The notes: a model not told the origin generated them from the sequence alone. Positions 34,412 through 43,040 are shown, counted from the first letter of the stretch. The stretch: 64,000 bases of DNA from an uncultured Fibrobacter sp. (GCF_900316465.1 NZ_ONDD01000009.1:46047-110046); one strand, 5' to 3'. Numbers and translations: made by a program.

Positions 34412-37110
34412 GAAAAATGATGAGCAAGGAATTGTTTATGAAACGGAATCAAATTATAGGGTGTCTCGCGATTGGGGCCATGTTCTGGGCCTGTTCCAGT
34501 AGCGATTCCGATAGTATGGATCTCGGCGGCGGCGCTTCGGGCGATGCTGGCGTTACCGCTGTCGTAGACTGGGAAGTTGCTGGCGTTTCGCAGAAGGGTC
34601 CGTTCGTGACAGGTTCTGCAGTGACCGTGCAGGAACTGGACGGCATTACGCTCAAGCAGACCGGCAAGAGCTTCAAGGGCTCTATCAAGAGCGATAAGGG
34701 CGACTTTGCTATCAAGGATATCAATCTAGAGTCGCAGTATGCAATCCTTGAAGCTTCGGGCTACTACCGCGACGAAATCTCTGGCAAGAAGTCTTCGGGC
34801 ATGGTGACGCTCCGCGCGCTGACTGACCTTTCTAACCGCAAGACGGTGAATATCAACTTGCTCACGCACCTGGAATACGAACGCGTGTTGTACCTGGTCA
34901 ACAAGAAGAAAATGTCGATTGCCGATGCGAAGGCCCAGGCTGAAGAAGAAGTGCTTTCCTCGTTTGCAATCAATGGCGACTTTGGCGAATCCGAAGATCT
35001 GAATATCTTTGAATCGGGTGATGGCAATGCGGCGCTGCTTGCAGTGAGCGTGTTGATGCAGGGCGATGCCGATGTGGCGGGCCTTACCGAACGCATGGGT
35101 GAATTCGGTATCTCGCTTGCTGAAGGTGGCCGTTGGGACGATGCCGACACCAAGACCGCGATTGCGGACTGGGCCTGTGATATCGACCTGAAGGGCTCAC
35201 TTTCGAAGGTGCGCAAGAATGTGGAAGACTGGAAATATGCAGATACTGTTCCCGCATTCGAAAAATATGTCACGAACTTCTGGTGGGATAATTACGGTCT
35301 CGGTGTTTGCAATGACAAACGCGAAAACGAAACCAAGCGCAACATAAACAAGCTCAGCAATCTGTACAACGAATACTTCGTGTGCGAAAAGGGCCGCTGG
35401 CATATTCCTGGTGACGAACCGCTGTCCAGCTCGTCGGTTGAAGATGCTTCAGAAAGTTCTTCGTCGTCGCCGGCCGGAGTGTCAAGCAGCAGTTCGGTCC
35501 AGAACCCGTCCGGAATCTCTTTTGGAACCATGAAGGATTCTCGTGATGGACAGGAATATAAGACGGTCCGTATCGGCAATCAGGTCTGGATGGCTGAAAA
35601 CCTGAACTATGCCGCCGAGGGTAGCCGTTGCTATGGCGATGACAAGAAGAATTGTGAAAAGTATGGACGCTTGTATAACTGGGACATTGCCTTGGATACG
35701 ACGAGCGAAGGATGTGGCGTAAATTTCAATAGATGTACCTTGAAGAGTGATTTTTATCCCCGTCAAGGTGTGTGCCCCGATGGATGGCATTTGCCAGATC
35801 TTGGAGAATGGGATGACCTTATAGAATATACTGATGATGATGTTGACGGAGAAACTTTTGGATTCAGTTTGCAGTCGTATTATTGGGACGATGATTGGGA
35901 AAAGCAGTATGGCACGGACAAGTTTGGATTCAATGCCAAGTCTGCAGGCATGTTTGATGGCGAAAAATATGTAGGATTGGATTCCGCGGCTATTTTCTGG
36001 ACGTCGTCAAAAATAGTAGACGTTATTATGAATGGTGCCATCACTACCTTGAACTATGTGATGTTGGAGAAAAAATCTTCTGGGATTACAAGGTCTCGAG
36101 GTGGCGATGTTGAATGGGGGCTCTCTGTCCGCTGCGTCAAGGGGACGGGCACGAAGAGGACGAATTCGGAAGAATCCTCTTCCAGCGTCGCATCTTCGAG
36201 TTCGGTTTATAACCCGTTTGTGTATGTTGATCCGGCAGATTCAATCAGGAATTTGCCTAGCGGGTTTGAATTCTTGAGCGCTTATAAAAAGCTAGGGTAT
36301 ATGAACTTTGAAAATGGCAAACAAGAAGTCTGGTTCTTGAATTCGAAATATTCTACTTCGTCCTTTGTTAGGGATACGATGGCGGAAAATCTTGTCAATA
36401 CCTTGGGTACGCTGGGATATGCTTTTGATGGCGCCGTCTTTAATGATTCCGTGTCGCCAATATATGAAGATACTTCCTATATCTATTCGTTACATGAGGG
36501 CAATGATGTCTACAAGGTTGCCTTAACCCTAGTCAATGAAGGTGGTGTGACAGTGGGCAATTACTCCATAGACGTAAAGGTGGTTATTCTCAAAGATGGA
36601 TTTGAGGAACTCCCTACGGCCGACAAGACTTCATTGCGCTTTGAATCAGATATACCGGAAGAACTATCTTTTGTACAAAGTTATATTTCGTCAAAGGATT
36701 TGGTTTCTTGGGATGACGATTCGCTCACAACATTCTGGTATGCTCGCCATGGAACCACTTTCGTCACGACGCAAATGACGCAAGAATATGTTTGGGATGC
36801 AGTGAAAGAAGAGGCTGCTAAAGATAGTTTGGAAATCATGAGGAAGGTCTTAGTTGAAAATGGCTTTAATTTTGTAAAATCAGATTCAATAGCCCAAAGT
36901 GAATTTATCAGTAAGAGTGCTTATAAGCGGTATGCCTATACGAACGATGGTTTGATTCGACGTCATTTTTACGAAAAGGAAACGTCGGTTGCAAAATACG
37001 AGATTGTAGTCTATGTTGGCTCGAGTTGTTCAATTCTGGGGGCTAGCTATCGGTATGAGTATGGCTATTCTATTGAAATCCATACTCAATACAAGAACAA
37101 ACCCGAATAG
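34408..37110 (+). CDS. QKGPF lipoprotein with FISUMP and an unknown C-terminal domain, module B
   Basis: A 900-residue lipoprotein. Start at 34408 uses the ATGA overlap with the gene before; a start at 34438 with AAGGAA upstream is possible and would still give a lipoprotein (Cys 29 of the long form). Order: the beta domain with GVSQKGPFVTGSAV (about 58-150), the helical domain (AALLAVSVLMQ, IADWACDI, VPAFEKYV, about 205-295), a short serine-rich linker, one FISUMP domain (about 374-580: YKTVRIGNQVWMAENLNY, CPDGWHLPD, VRCVKG), another serine linker, and a last ~290 residues I do not recognise. Function unknown; the constant front and changeable end recur in the other modules. Confidence 0.82.
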   Translation: MRKMMSKELFMKRNQIIGCLAIGAMFWACSSSDSDSMDLGGGASGDAGVTAVVDWEVAGVSQKGPFVTGSAVTVQELDGITLKQTGKSFKGSIKSDKGDFAIKDINLESQYAILEASGYYRDEISGKKSSGMVTLRALTDLSNRKTVNINLLTHLEYERVLYLVNKKKMSIADAKAQAEEEVLSSFAINGDFGESEDLNIFESGDGNAALLAVSVLMQGDADVAGLTERMGEFGISLAEGGRWDDADTKTAIADWACDIDLKGSLSKVRKNVEDWKYADTVPAFEKYVTNFWWDNYGLGVCNDKRENETKRNINKLSNLYNEYFVCEKGRWHIPGDEPLSSSSVEDASESSSSSPAGVSSSSSVQNPSGISFGTMKDSRDGQEYKTVRIGNQVWMAENLNYAAEGSRCYGDDKKNCEKYGRLYNWDIALDTTSEGCGVNFNRCTLKSDFYPRQGVCPDGWHLPDLGEWDDLIEYTDDDVDGETFGFSLQSYYWDDDWEKQYGTDKFGFNAKSAGMFDGEKYVGLDSAAIFWTSSKIVDVIMNGAITTLNYVMLEKKSSGITRSRGGDVEWGLSVRCVKGTGTKRTNSEESSSSVASSSSVYNPFVYVDPADSIRNLPSGFEFLSAYKKLGYMNFENGKQEVWFLNSKYSTSSFVRDTMAENLVNTLGTLGYAFDGAVFNDSVSPIYEDTSYIYSLHEGNDVYKVALTLVNEGGVTVGNYSIDVKVVILKDGFEELPTADKTSLRFESDIPEELSFVQSYISSKDLVSWDDDSLTTFWYARHGTTFVTTQMTQEYVWDAVKEEAAKDSLEIMRKVLVENGFNFVKSDSIAQSEFISKSAYKRYAYTNDGLIRRHFYEKETSVAKYEIVVYVGSSCSILGASYRYEYGYSIEIHTQYKNKPE

Positions 37111-37136
37111 ATATTCGCTAGGAGGAGAATGAGAAG

Positions 37137-37165
37137 GGGCCCGCCTGTCATGGTGGGTCTTTTTG
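37137..37165 (+). terminator. Terminator of module B
   Basis: GGCCCGCC pairs with GGTGGGTC (two G-T pairs), loop TGTCAT, then five Ts. It runs straight into the next operator palindrome. Confidence 0.7.
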
Positions 37166-37290
37166 TATTCCAGGAATACAGGTGTATTCTACAAATTGTC
37201 TAAATTTCTACAATATAAACATAAATAGTAAAATCTGAACAAAAATGACTATTTTGTGTTCCGTAGCAAAATGAAAAGTCTATATTTGTA
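37165..37290 (+). promoter_or_regulatory. Module C promoter/operator block (no intact gene follows)
   Basis: Perfect palindrome GTATTCC-A-GGAATAC (37165-37179), GTATTCT at 37184, GTGTTCC at 37256, and TATATTTGTA at 37281. It matches modules B, D and E in order and spacing. Confidence 0.7.
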
Positions 37291-37415
37291 CTCAAGAAGG
37301 AAATTTGAGGAGAGGGTTGTTGACGAGTATAAAGAGGAGGTTGGCTAGGAGTAAATTCCCTTGCAATGGGGGTTCAAGGGAAAAAGCCTCGCGGAAAAAT
37401 CCGCGGGGTCTTTTT
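37288..37415 (+). ncRNA. Possible small RNA or remnant of a lost TIGR02147 module
   Basis: After TATATTTGTA the sequence reads CTC AAG AAG GAA ATT TGA; modules B and D have (GTC or ACC) ATG AAG GAG AT(C/T). So the start codon is changed to AAG and a stop follows after three more codons: a dead 5' end. About 50 bases later come two hairpins, TTCCCTTG / CAAGGGAA (37356-37382) and CCTCGCGGA / TCCGCGGGG (37387-37408) followed by TCTTTTT. A transcript of about 120 nt with a proper terminator would result, whether as a functional RNA or as debris. This and the two promoter blocks fill the 457-bp gap between genes. Confidence 0.45.
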
Positions 37416-37437
37416 ATAACTAGTCGTGTTTGGTCAC

Positions 37438-37563
37438 GTGTCCTTGGAATACGAAATTGTGTTCTATTTTGCTTAAATTTTTAAAATTTTTGACAAAAAT
37501 GGTAAATTTTAAAAGTAAATCGTAGATTTGTGTTCTAAATCATCAAAAATTGTCTATATTTGT
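37438..37563 (+). promoter_or_regulatory. Module D promoter/operator block
   Basis: Imperfect palindrome GTGTCC-TT-GGAATAC (37438-37452), GTGTTCT at 37459 and 37530, TATATTTGT at 37555, ATG at 37568. Distance from the last GTGTTCT to the -10 box is 25 bases, as in B, C and E. Confidence 0.7.
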
Positions 37564-37567
37564 GACC

Positions 37568-38431
37568 ATGAAGGAGATTGTAGAATATACCGATTATCGT
37601 AAGTTCATTCAGGACTATTACGATGAACGCAAGCGTACTTCGGCGTTTACCTGGCGAGACTTCGCTCGAGATGCGGGGTTTTCGTCGGCGGTTTACCTGA
37701 AGTATGTTTGCGAAGGCAAAAAGAACCTGAGTGTTGGTGCTGCGGGTTCTGTTGCAGCCGCAATGGGGCTTGCCGGTTTTGAACATACTTACTTTGTCTT
37801 GATGGTCTCGTACGCTCACGCAAAAAACGACGAGTCGAAACGGGCTGCGTTCGAAGAACGTTGCGCTCTGGCGAGAGCACATAAAGTAAGGGTGCTTGGG
37901 GTCGAGGAGTTCAATTATTTTAAATCGTGGAAAAATGCGGTGCTGCGAGAACTTGCGCCAAATATGCCCGGTGCAAAGCCGCTAGAAATGGCTCATGCGA
38001 TAAAGCCCGCGATAACCGCTGCCGAAGTCACGGAGACGCTCGACTTTTTGGTGCGGGCAAAGCTCTTGAAAAAAGACAAAAACGGAAATTACCAGCAGAC
38101 GGACAAGGCGATTTCGATGGGCTCTGTAGACGCCGTGCCTGTGGCTGCCCGCGATTTGCAGCGCCAGATGGGCGAATTCGCCGTAAAGGCAATTAATTTA
38201 CCGCTTTCGGAACGCGACATGTCGGGCCTTACCATGGGCCTCACCCGTAAATCTTACGAACGGATTCGTAAGGAACTCGCAGATTGCCGCCGCCGAATTA
38301 TCGCGATTGCCTCGGAAGACGACGAGACGGAACAGGTTTACCGATTGAATTTGCAACTGTTCCCGCTGAGTGAACCTTTGGCAAAAGAAAGCAAGACTTC
38401 AGTTAAGAAGGAAGGAGACAATGAAAAATAA
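37568..38431 (+). CDS. TIGR02147-family protein, module D
   Basis: A 287-residue paralogue of the protein at 33554; the two are alike throughout, including FAFEERCALA-like and DLQRQMGEFA segments. Helix-turn-helix-like region FARDAGFSSAVYLKYVCEG; winged-helix-like MPGAKPLEMAHA; ending RLNLQLFPLSE. ATG at 37568, 4 bases after TATATTTGT, chosen over an upstream TTG that lies inside the -10 box. No ribosome site, probably leaderless. The last 11 bases overlap the next gene's start. Possible transcription factor for this module. Confidence 0.82.
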   Translation: MKEIVEYTDYRKFIQDYYDERKRTSAFTWRDFARDAGFSSAVYLKYVCEGKKNLSVGAAGSVAAAMGLAGFEHTYFVLMVSYAHAKNDESKRAAFEERCALARAHKVRVLGVEEFNYFKSWKNAVLRELAPNMPGAKPLEMAHAIKPAITAAEVTETLDFLVRAKLLKKDKNGNYQQTDKAISMGSVDAVPVAARDLQRQMGEFAVKAINLPLSERDMSGLTMGLTRKSYERIRKELADCRRRIIAIASEDDETEQVYRLNLQLFPLSEPLAKESKTSVKKEGDNEK

Positions 38432-40220
38432 CTTGTGCAAGATGACCAAGAAAAACTTGGCCTTTGCTTCTGCATTTATAGGCATGTCGCTCTTTGCTGC
38501 ATGCTCCAGTACTGATGACAAGGGCGTTGCAGGCGGCGTCTCGGAAGATGCCGGCTTTGTGGCACTCAAAGATGTCGAGGTTGCAGGCGTTGCCCAGAAG
38601 GGGCCGTTCGTGAAGGGAGCTACCGTGACGGTGCAGGGGATTGACTGTAAGACCATGGAACTTTCGGACGAAATTTTTGAAACCGAAGTCAAGAGCGATA
38701 AGGGCGACTTTGCCGTTGACAGTATGTCTTTTGCGTCGACGTGCGCTTTGTTCGAAGTTTCGGGCAAATATTTTAACGAATTGACCGGCAAAAAGTCCAA
38801 GAACGCGGTTACGATCCGTGCGATTACCGATTTGAAGGATCGCAAGAACGTGAATGTCAACATGCTTACGCAGTTGGAATACGAACGCGTGAAGCACCTT
38901 GTTGCAAAAAAGAGCAAGTCTTTTGCCGATGCAAAAACTCAGGCGCAAAAGGAAGTCCTTGCTGCATTTGATATCAAGGGTGAATTTGACGAATCGGAAG
39001 AGTTGAATGTCTTTAAATCCGGTAACGGAAACGCAGCACTCCTCGCCGTAAGCGTGATGATGCAGTCCGGAACAGATGCAGATGGGCTTGCCAAGCGTCT
39101 TGACAAGTTCAACGATTCCTTTGCCGAAAGCGGCAAGTGGAAAGATTCTACGACCAAGGCCAAAATTGCTGAATGGGCCGCCTCTGTCGCCGCAGACGGC
39201 AAGCTTGATTCCATTCGCAAGAATATCGAAGGCCTGGATTACGTTGACGAAGTTCCCGCGTTCGAAAAGTACATTCCCGCTGTAGAACCCGCTGATTCGA
39301 CCGAAGAAGAATCTTCTTCTAGCGATGAATCTTCGTCTTCTGTCGAAGTATCGTCTTCCAGTGACGTCGTTACGAGTTCCGAAAGCGAGCCTAAGATTGA
39401 CTCCACGAAGCAATCGAGCAGCAGTAAGCAGGATTCGCGCGACAGCGTTGTGACTTCTAGCAGCAGCGGGGCCGTTGCCGATACGGTGCTGTCTAGTTCT
39501 GCAAAGGCGGATAGTTCCGCGAAGGCGGATTCCCTGGAGCGCGATACGATTAGATCCTCGAGCTCTTTTGTAGAGGATACTTCGAAAACGGATGTACAGG
39601 ATTCCGTAAAAAGAGATTCCTCGGTTTATGATTCGATTGATCCTGCAATTTACAGGATGATCGATTCCATAAGGTCCACAAGGCGAGAGCCCTCGAATCC
39701 TGTTCCTGTAAAGGATTCTGCAGTTTGTGCTGATGAAGTCTTTCCTTGGGAATTGGAAAACTTGTTGGGAAACAGTCTGGAACAATTGAACCTTCGTTGT
39801 GACGGTGATACCATTGTTATCAACTGGCGAATCCGCCACACGACTGAAGAATTCTTGGATACTCTTTCTAGAACCTATGTATTGGCGGCTAGCGATGATC
39901 AAGAGGCGATTGACAGCCTGACCAAATTTAGAGAGGAGTGGTTGGATACTACTTACGGGTATGAACGTGCTCGCAGTTTTGAATACGGCAGGAATGACCT
40001 GATGGAATTCTTGTGGGGCTATTCATATACGGATGTGGATGCGGACATCTCTCGGATTGGAGATAAGGTTCATGTTTACTATTACTCGAAAAGGTTGAAG
40101 AATTTTATATATACGGTTGCCGCTTATCCGATGGCAGAAGTGATAATGAATGCTAGTGGTTGGCGTACAATACGCTATGGATTTATTCTGGATGTATATA
40201 GCGTTTATATAACAAAGTAA
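38421..40220 (+). CDS. QKGPF lipoprotein with unknown C-terminal domain, module D
   Basis: A 599-residue lipoprotein. ATG at 38421 has GGAGA 4 bases upstream; the longer frame reads into the preceding gene. Lipobox LFAAC, Cys 28. Beta domain GVAQKGPFVKGATV (about 53-145), helical domain (AALLAVSVMMQ, IAEWAASV, VPAFEKYI, about 195-290), then a long linker rich in Ser, Asp and Lys (about 290-420), and an unrecognised C-terminal domain (about 430-599) that begins with a Cys pair and PWELENLLG. No FISUMP domain. Co-transcribed with the TIGR02147 gene before it. Confidence 0.82.
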   Translation: MKNNLCKMTKKNLAFASAFIGMSLFAACSSTDDKGVAGGVSEDAGFVALKDVEVAGVAQKGPFVKGATVTVQGIDCKTMELSDEIFETEVKSDKGDFAVDSMSFASTCALFEVSGKYFNELTGKKSKNAVTIRAITDLKDRKNVNVNMLTQLEYERVKHLVAKKSKSFADAKTQAQKEVLAAFDIKGEFDESEELNVFKSGNGNAALLAVSVMMQSGTDADGLAKRLDKFNDSFAESGKWKDSTTKAKIAEWAASVAADGKLDSIRKNIEGLDYVDEVPAFEKYIPAVEPADSTEEESSSSDESSSSVEVSSSSDVVTSSESEPKIDSTKQSSSSKQDSRDSVVTSSSSGAVADTVLSSSAKADSSAKADSLERDTIRSSSSFVEDTSKTDVQDSVKRDSSVYDSIDPAIYRMIDSIRSTRREPSNPVPVKDSAVCADEVFPWELENLLGNSLEQLNLRCDGDTIVINWRIRHTTEEFLDTLSRTYVLAASDDQEAIDSLTKFREEWLDTTYGYERARSFEYGRNDLMEFLWGYSYTDVDADISRIGDKVHVYYYSKRLKNFIYTVAAYPMAEVIMNASGWRTIRYGFILDVYSVYITK

Positions 40221-40246
40221 TTTCTCCTCACTCTCTAAAAAAGCGG

Positions 40247-40273
40247 CCCTGCCAGAAATGGCAGGGTTTTTTT
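40247..40273 (+). terminator. Terminator of module D
   Basis: CCCTGCCA pairs with TGGCAGGG around GAAA, then seven Ts. Confidence 0.88.
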
Positions 40274-40400
40274 GTGTTCCTGGGATACTTGCTTTGTATT
40301 CTAGATTATTAAATTTTTAGTAATTTCTATAAAAACTGTAAAATTTAAAGAAAAACGTTAATTTTGTGTTCTAAAGTCTTAAAATCTACCTATATTTGTA
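40274..40400 (+). promoter_or_regulatory. Module E promoter/operator block
   Basis: Near-palindrome GTGTTCC-T-GGGATAC (40274-40288), GTATTCT at 40296, GTGTTCT at 40366, TATATTTGTA at 40391. Spacing equals that in modules B to D. Confidence 0.7.
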
Positions 40401-40403
40401 GGT

Positions 40404-40445
40404 GTGAGGGATGTGGAAAACACTCCAACAAAGAAGGGAAAATGA
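40404..40445 (+). pseudogene. 13-codon frame in place of the TIGR02147 gene, module E
   Basis: GTG at 40404 lies exactly where the ATG of the TIGR02147 gene sits in module B (3 bases after TATATTTGTA). It opens a 13-codon frame, MRDVENTPTKKGK, whose TGA overlaps the lipoprotein ATG as ATGA. The end resembles the TIGR02147 protein of module B (KKGQRK, also with ATGA overlap). Best read as an internally deleted TIGR02147 gene that keeps its start and stop; a leader peptide is the other choice. Confidence 0.45.
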
Positions 40446-41383
40446 AAAAGAAAAACAAATGGTATGAAGTTCTTGGCGCGAGTCTGTTGTCTGTTTCGGC
40501 AATGTACCTCTGCACGTCACTGGTGGTGACGGGCTGCTCTGTTGACGATGGCAGCTTGGATGCTCTCGATGCGAACGAAACTTCCGAAGTCGTGGAATCC
40601 GGCAGTGATGAAGAAGTTGAATCTTCGGAAGTAGAGAAATCCTCAAAGCCCGAAGAAACGTCGAAAGAAGAAGCTGAAGCCTCTGAATCTGAAGAACAGG
40701 AACCGGCTGACGCCGAAGAAACTGCCGAAGCCGAAGAAACTGCTGACGCAGAAGAAAAGCCGACAACCACTCCAGAAACAGAAGAACCGGCTGAATCTGG
40801 CGACGAAACTGCGCCTGAAGAATCTACTGAACCTGAAGAAACCGCAGAACCGGCGGAACCGGCAGAGCCCGCGGAAACCACAGAGCCCGCAGAACCGGAA
40901 ACACCTGTTGAAACTACAGAACCGGACGGTGGGAAAAAAGTTGCGCGTCATACAAGGGAATGGTACGATCTTCGCGACACGGTGTCGTACTTCATTCAAG
41001 AAGAATGTTGGCGAGATAAGAATGCGCTGGAAAAACTAGAAAAGAATCGTTATTCGCTCATTAGCCGTTGTGAGTGGGATATCGAAGTCAATGATTGCTC
41101 TATGGAAGAATCGGCATTTCATGCTGCTTATCAAAGTAATGAAGACGTGATGCGTAAGCTCACTGATGCAGGCATTCTTTGGGACGGTAGTGAATGGGAA
41201 GGCTGGAATCCGATTGAAGACGGCGAGTCTACCGTTGTTTTGGATACGGCATTGAGTGCTTGGAGCAACGGACGTGTTTACGTGCATGCGGTGTATAGGG
41301 TGAGCTACCATTTGAATTCGGATCCGGATACCGAACATAGTTTCTTGCTTGACGTCCCCGTAAAATATATGCGGGTAGATTAA
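40442..41383 (+). CDS. Acidic-linker lipoprotein, module E first gene
   Basis: A 313-residue lipoprotein. The ATG at 40442 (GAAGGG upstream) is preferred to an upstream TTG. Lipobox VVTGC, Cys 32. A long low-complexity stretch of Glu, Pro, Thr and Ala with EPAEP-type repeats (about 40-160) acts as a spacer. The C-terminal domain (from about 165; HTREWYDLRDTVSYFI..., WDGSEWEGW) is related to that of the next protein (HPKEWHELHDIVYHYV..., WDGDEWDD). It lacks the QKGPF and helical domains, so it seems to be a lipoprotein whose constant region was lost. Function unknown. Confidence 0.78.
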   Translation: MKKKNKWYEVLGASLLSVSAMYLCTSLVVTGCSVDDGSLDALDANETSEVVESGSDEEVESSEVEKSSKPEETSKEEAEASESEEQEPADAEETAEAEETADAEEKPTTTPETEEPAESGDETAPEESTEPEETAEPAEPAEPAETTEPAEPETPVETTEPDGGKKVARHTREWYDLRDTVSYFIQEECWRDKNALEKLEKNRYSLISRCEWDIEVNDCSMEESAFHAAYQSNEDVMRKLTDAGILWDGSEWEGWNPIEDGESTVVLDTALSAWSNGRVYVHAVYRVSYHLNSDPDTEHSFLLDVPVKYMRVD

Positions 41384-41416
41384 GGATTTCAATTTTTTTC
41401 AATAGGAAGGTAGAAA

Positions 41417-42976
41417 ATGAAAAATAAATGGCCTGAATTTCTTGGGACGGGTCTGCTGTCTGTTTCAACGATGTTCTTCTGCACCTCTCTAATGGTGACA
41501 GGCTGTTCCAGTAACGACAGCAGCAGTGTTGCCGGGGGCGATACGGAGGAATCCCTCGAAGAGGAAGATTCCGACAGTGACGAAGGAGTTTCTTCGTCTT
41601 CGGTTGCAAGCAAAGATAAAAAGGCGAAGTCTTCGAGCTCTGAAAAGAACGAGAAAATCGAATCTTCGAGTTCCGAAAAAGCGGATTCTTCTAGTGTCGA
41701 AGAATATGCAATTAAGAATATGACTTTAACTGGCGTGGCGCAGAAAGGCCCGTTCGTTGAATCTATAGTCGAATACAGGGAACTTAATTGCAAAACGTTA
41801 AGAATAACAAGCAATGGGTATGTTTATAAAGGTAGTGTGGAAAATGGAGTGTATAATCTTGAAAATCTCAACACGATTTCTCCATGTATTGAAATCAGTG
41901 TGTGGGGCAAATATCTAGATGAACATACTGGGAAAAAGTCGAACAAAGACATTCGACTACACGCCTTTGTTAATTTGGAAAAACGTAGCACCGTGAATAT
42001 TAACGTGTTTACGCAGCTTGAATACGACCGCATAATGTATCTTGTGGAAGAAAAGAAAATGCCTGTGGCAGAAGCAAGGGCTCTGGCGAAAAAGGAGATC
42101 CTTGCGCTGTTTGATATTAAAGACGATGTCGGTGATTTTGCTGATTTGGATATCCTTAAGCCTGGAGATGGCAACGCAGCACTTTTGGCTGCAAGTGTGC
42201 TCTTGTCGGCACAGACCAATTTAGACAAGAAAGCTTATCTTACTTATAGCATAGACTCGTTGGGGGATTCTTATGCTAAAACGGGTGAGTGGGATAACGA
42301 AATGAAAACCAAAATTGCCAACTGGGCTAAATCAGCCAAAGAAAATGGCCAACTGGAAACGATTCGCAAAAATGTGGCCGGGTGGAAAAACGTAGAAGCG
42401 GTTCCCGAGTTCGAAAAATATGTAGAATCATTTGGCGAAAAATTCTCCAACCCAGAAAATGAGGAGCCTTCAAAGGAGTCTTCTCATCCGAAGGAATGGC
42501 ACGAACTTCATGACATTGTTTACCATTATGTTCTAGAAGAAAATACTCCTGAAACCTTGGATAAAGGATGTTGCAAAGGAATTGATCGAGAAGATGAAGA
42601 AACGAATTTAGAAGAATACTTGATGGATCTAGATGCCTTTAAAGCAGAATATAATTTTGATGACAAAAGTAGTATGTATGACATAGAATGTTTGGGGAGT
42701 TCCAAAGTAAGGAATGATGCTAGAATATGGGATGGCGATGAATGGGACGATCCTCGATATCCGAACGTTCATTATGAAGTCTGGCTAGACACGACGTGTG
42801 TAGGGGAAGCATACGAGTATGATTCGGATAAGATTAGTGCTGTTGCAGGATATATGATTCGATATACTGTTGGGGTGGCTCCGGATGTTGAAGTACATAC
42901 TGTTCTTATACAGTTCCACATCAAGCTCAATGCGCTTGATATACCCTACAATCCGCCCAAGAAAGAAGACGACTAA
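41417..42976 (+). CDS. QKGPF lipoprotein, module E second gene
   Basis: A 519-residue lipoprotein with AGGAAGG before its ATG. Signal sequence almost the same as the previous gene's (KNKWPEFLGTGLLSVSTMFFCTS), lipobox MVTGC, Cys 30. Serine/acidic linker (31-96), beta domain GVAQKGPFVESIV (about 105-195), NINVFTQLEYDRIMYLV, helical domain (AALLAASVLL, IANWAKSA, VPEFEKYV, about 250-340), then the C-terminal domain shared with its neighbour (about 355-519). Probably co-transcribed with the previous gene, 33 bases apart; a gene duplication followed by loss of the middle in one copy explains the pair. Confidence 0.8.
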   Translation: MKNKWPEFLGTGLLSVSTMFFCTSLMVTGCSSNDSSSVAGGDTEESLEEEDSDSDEGVSSSSVASKDKKAKSSSSEKNEKIESSSSEKADSSSVEEYAIKNMTLTGVAQKGPFVESIVEYRELNCKTLRITSNGYVYKGSVENGVYNLENLNTISPCIEISVWGKYLDEHTGKKSNKDIRLHAFVNLEKRSTVNINVFTQLEYDRIMYLVEEKKMPVAEARALAKKEILALFDIKDDVGDFADLDILKPGDGNAALLAASVLLSAQTNLDKKAYLTYSIDSLGDSYAKTGEWDNEMKTKIANWAKSAKENGQLETIRKNVAGWKNVEAVPEFEKYVESFGEKFSNPENEEPSKESSHPKEWHELHDIVYHYVLEENTPETLDKGCCKGIDREDEETNLEEYLMDLDAFKAEYNFDDKSSMYDIECLGSSKVRNDARIWDGDEWDDPRYPNVHYEVWLDTTCVGEAYEYDSDKISAVAGYMIRYTVGVAPDVEVHTVLIQFHIKLNALDIPYNPPKKEDD

Positions 42977-42996
42977 AACCCTTTTGTCTCATCACT

Positions 42997-43037
42997 AAAA
43001 AAAGAACCCCGCTAGTTTGCTAGCGAGGTTCTTTTTT
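42997..43037. terminator. Bidirectional terminator between module E and tRNA-His
   Basis: AAAGAACCCCGCTAG pairs with CTAGCGAGGTTCTTT around TTTG (one mismatch), with A and T runs on both sides. It can end the lipoprotein message and the minus-strand tRNA transcript. Confidence 0.85.
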
Positions 43038-43040
43038 AAG

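Noticed and set aside
40364..40441. TTG-started N-terminal extension of the acidic-linker lipoprotein
   Set aside because: It would begin upstream of the -10 box TATATTTGTA and place the signal peptide internally; the ATG at 40442 has a ribosome site and a proper signal sequence.
40386..40999. Minus-strand frames opposite the Glu/Pro-rich linker
   Set aside because: They are reverse readings of low-complexity GAA codons and give Phe/Ser-rich nonsense.
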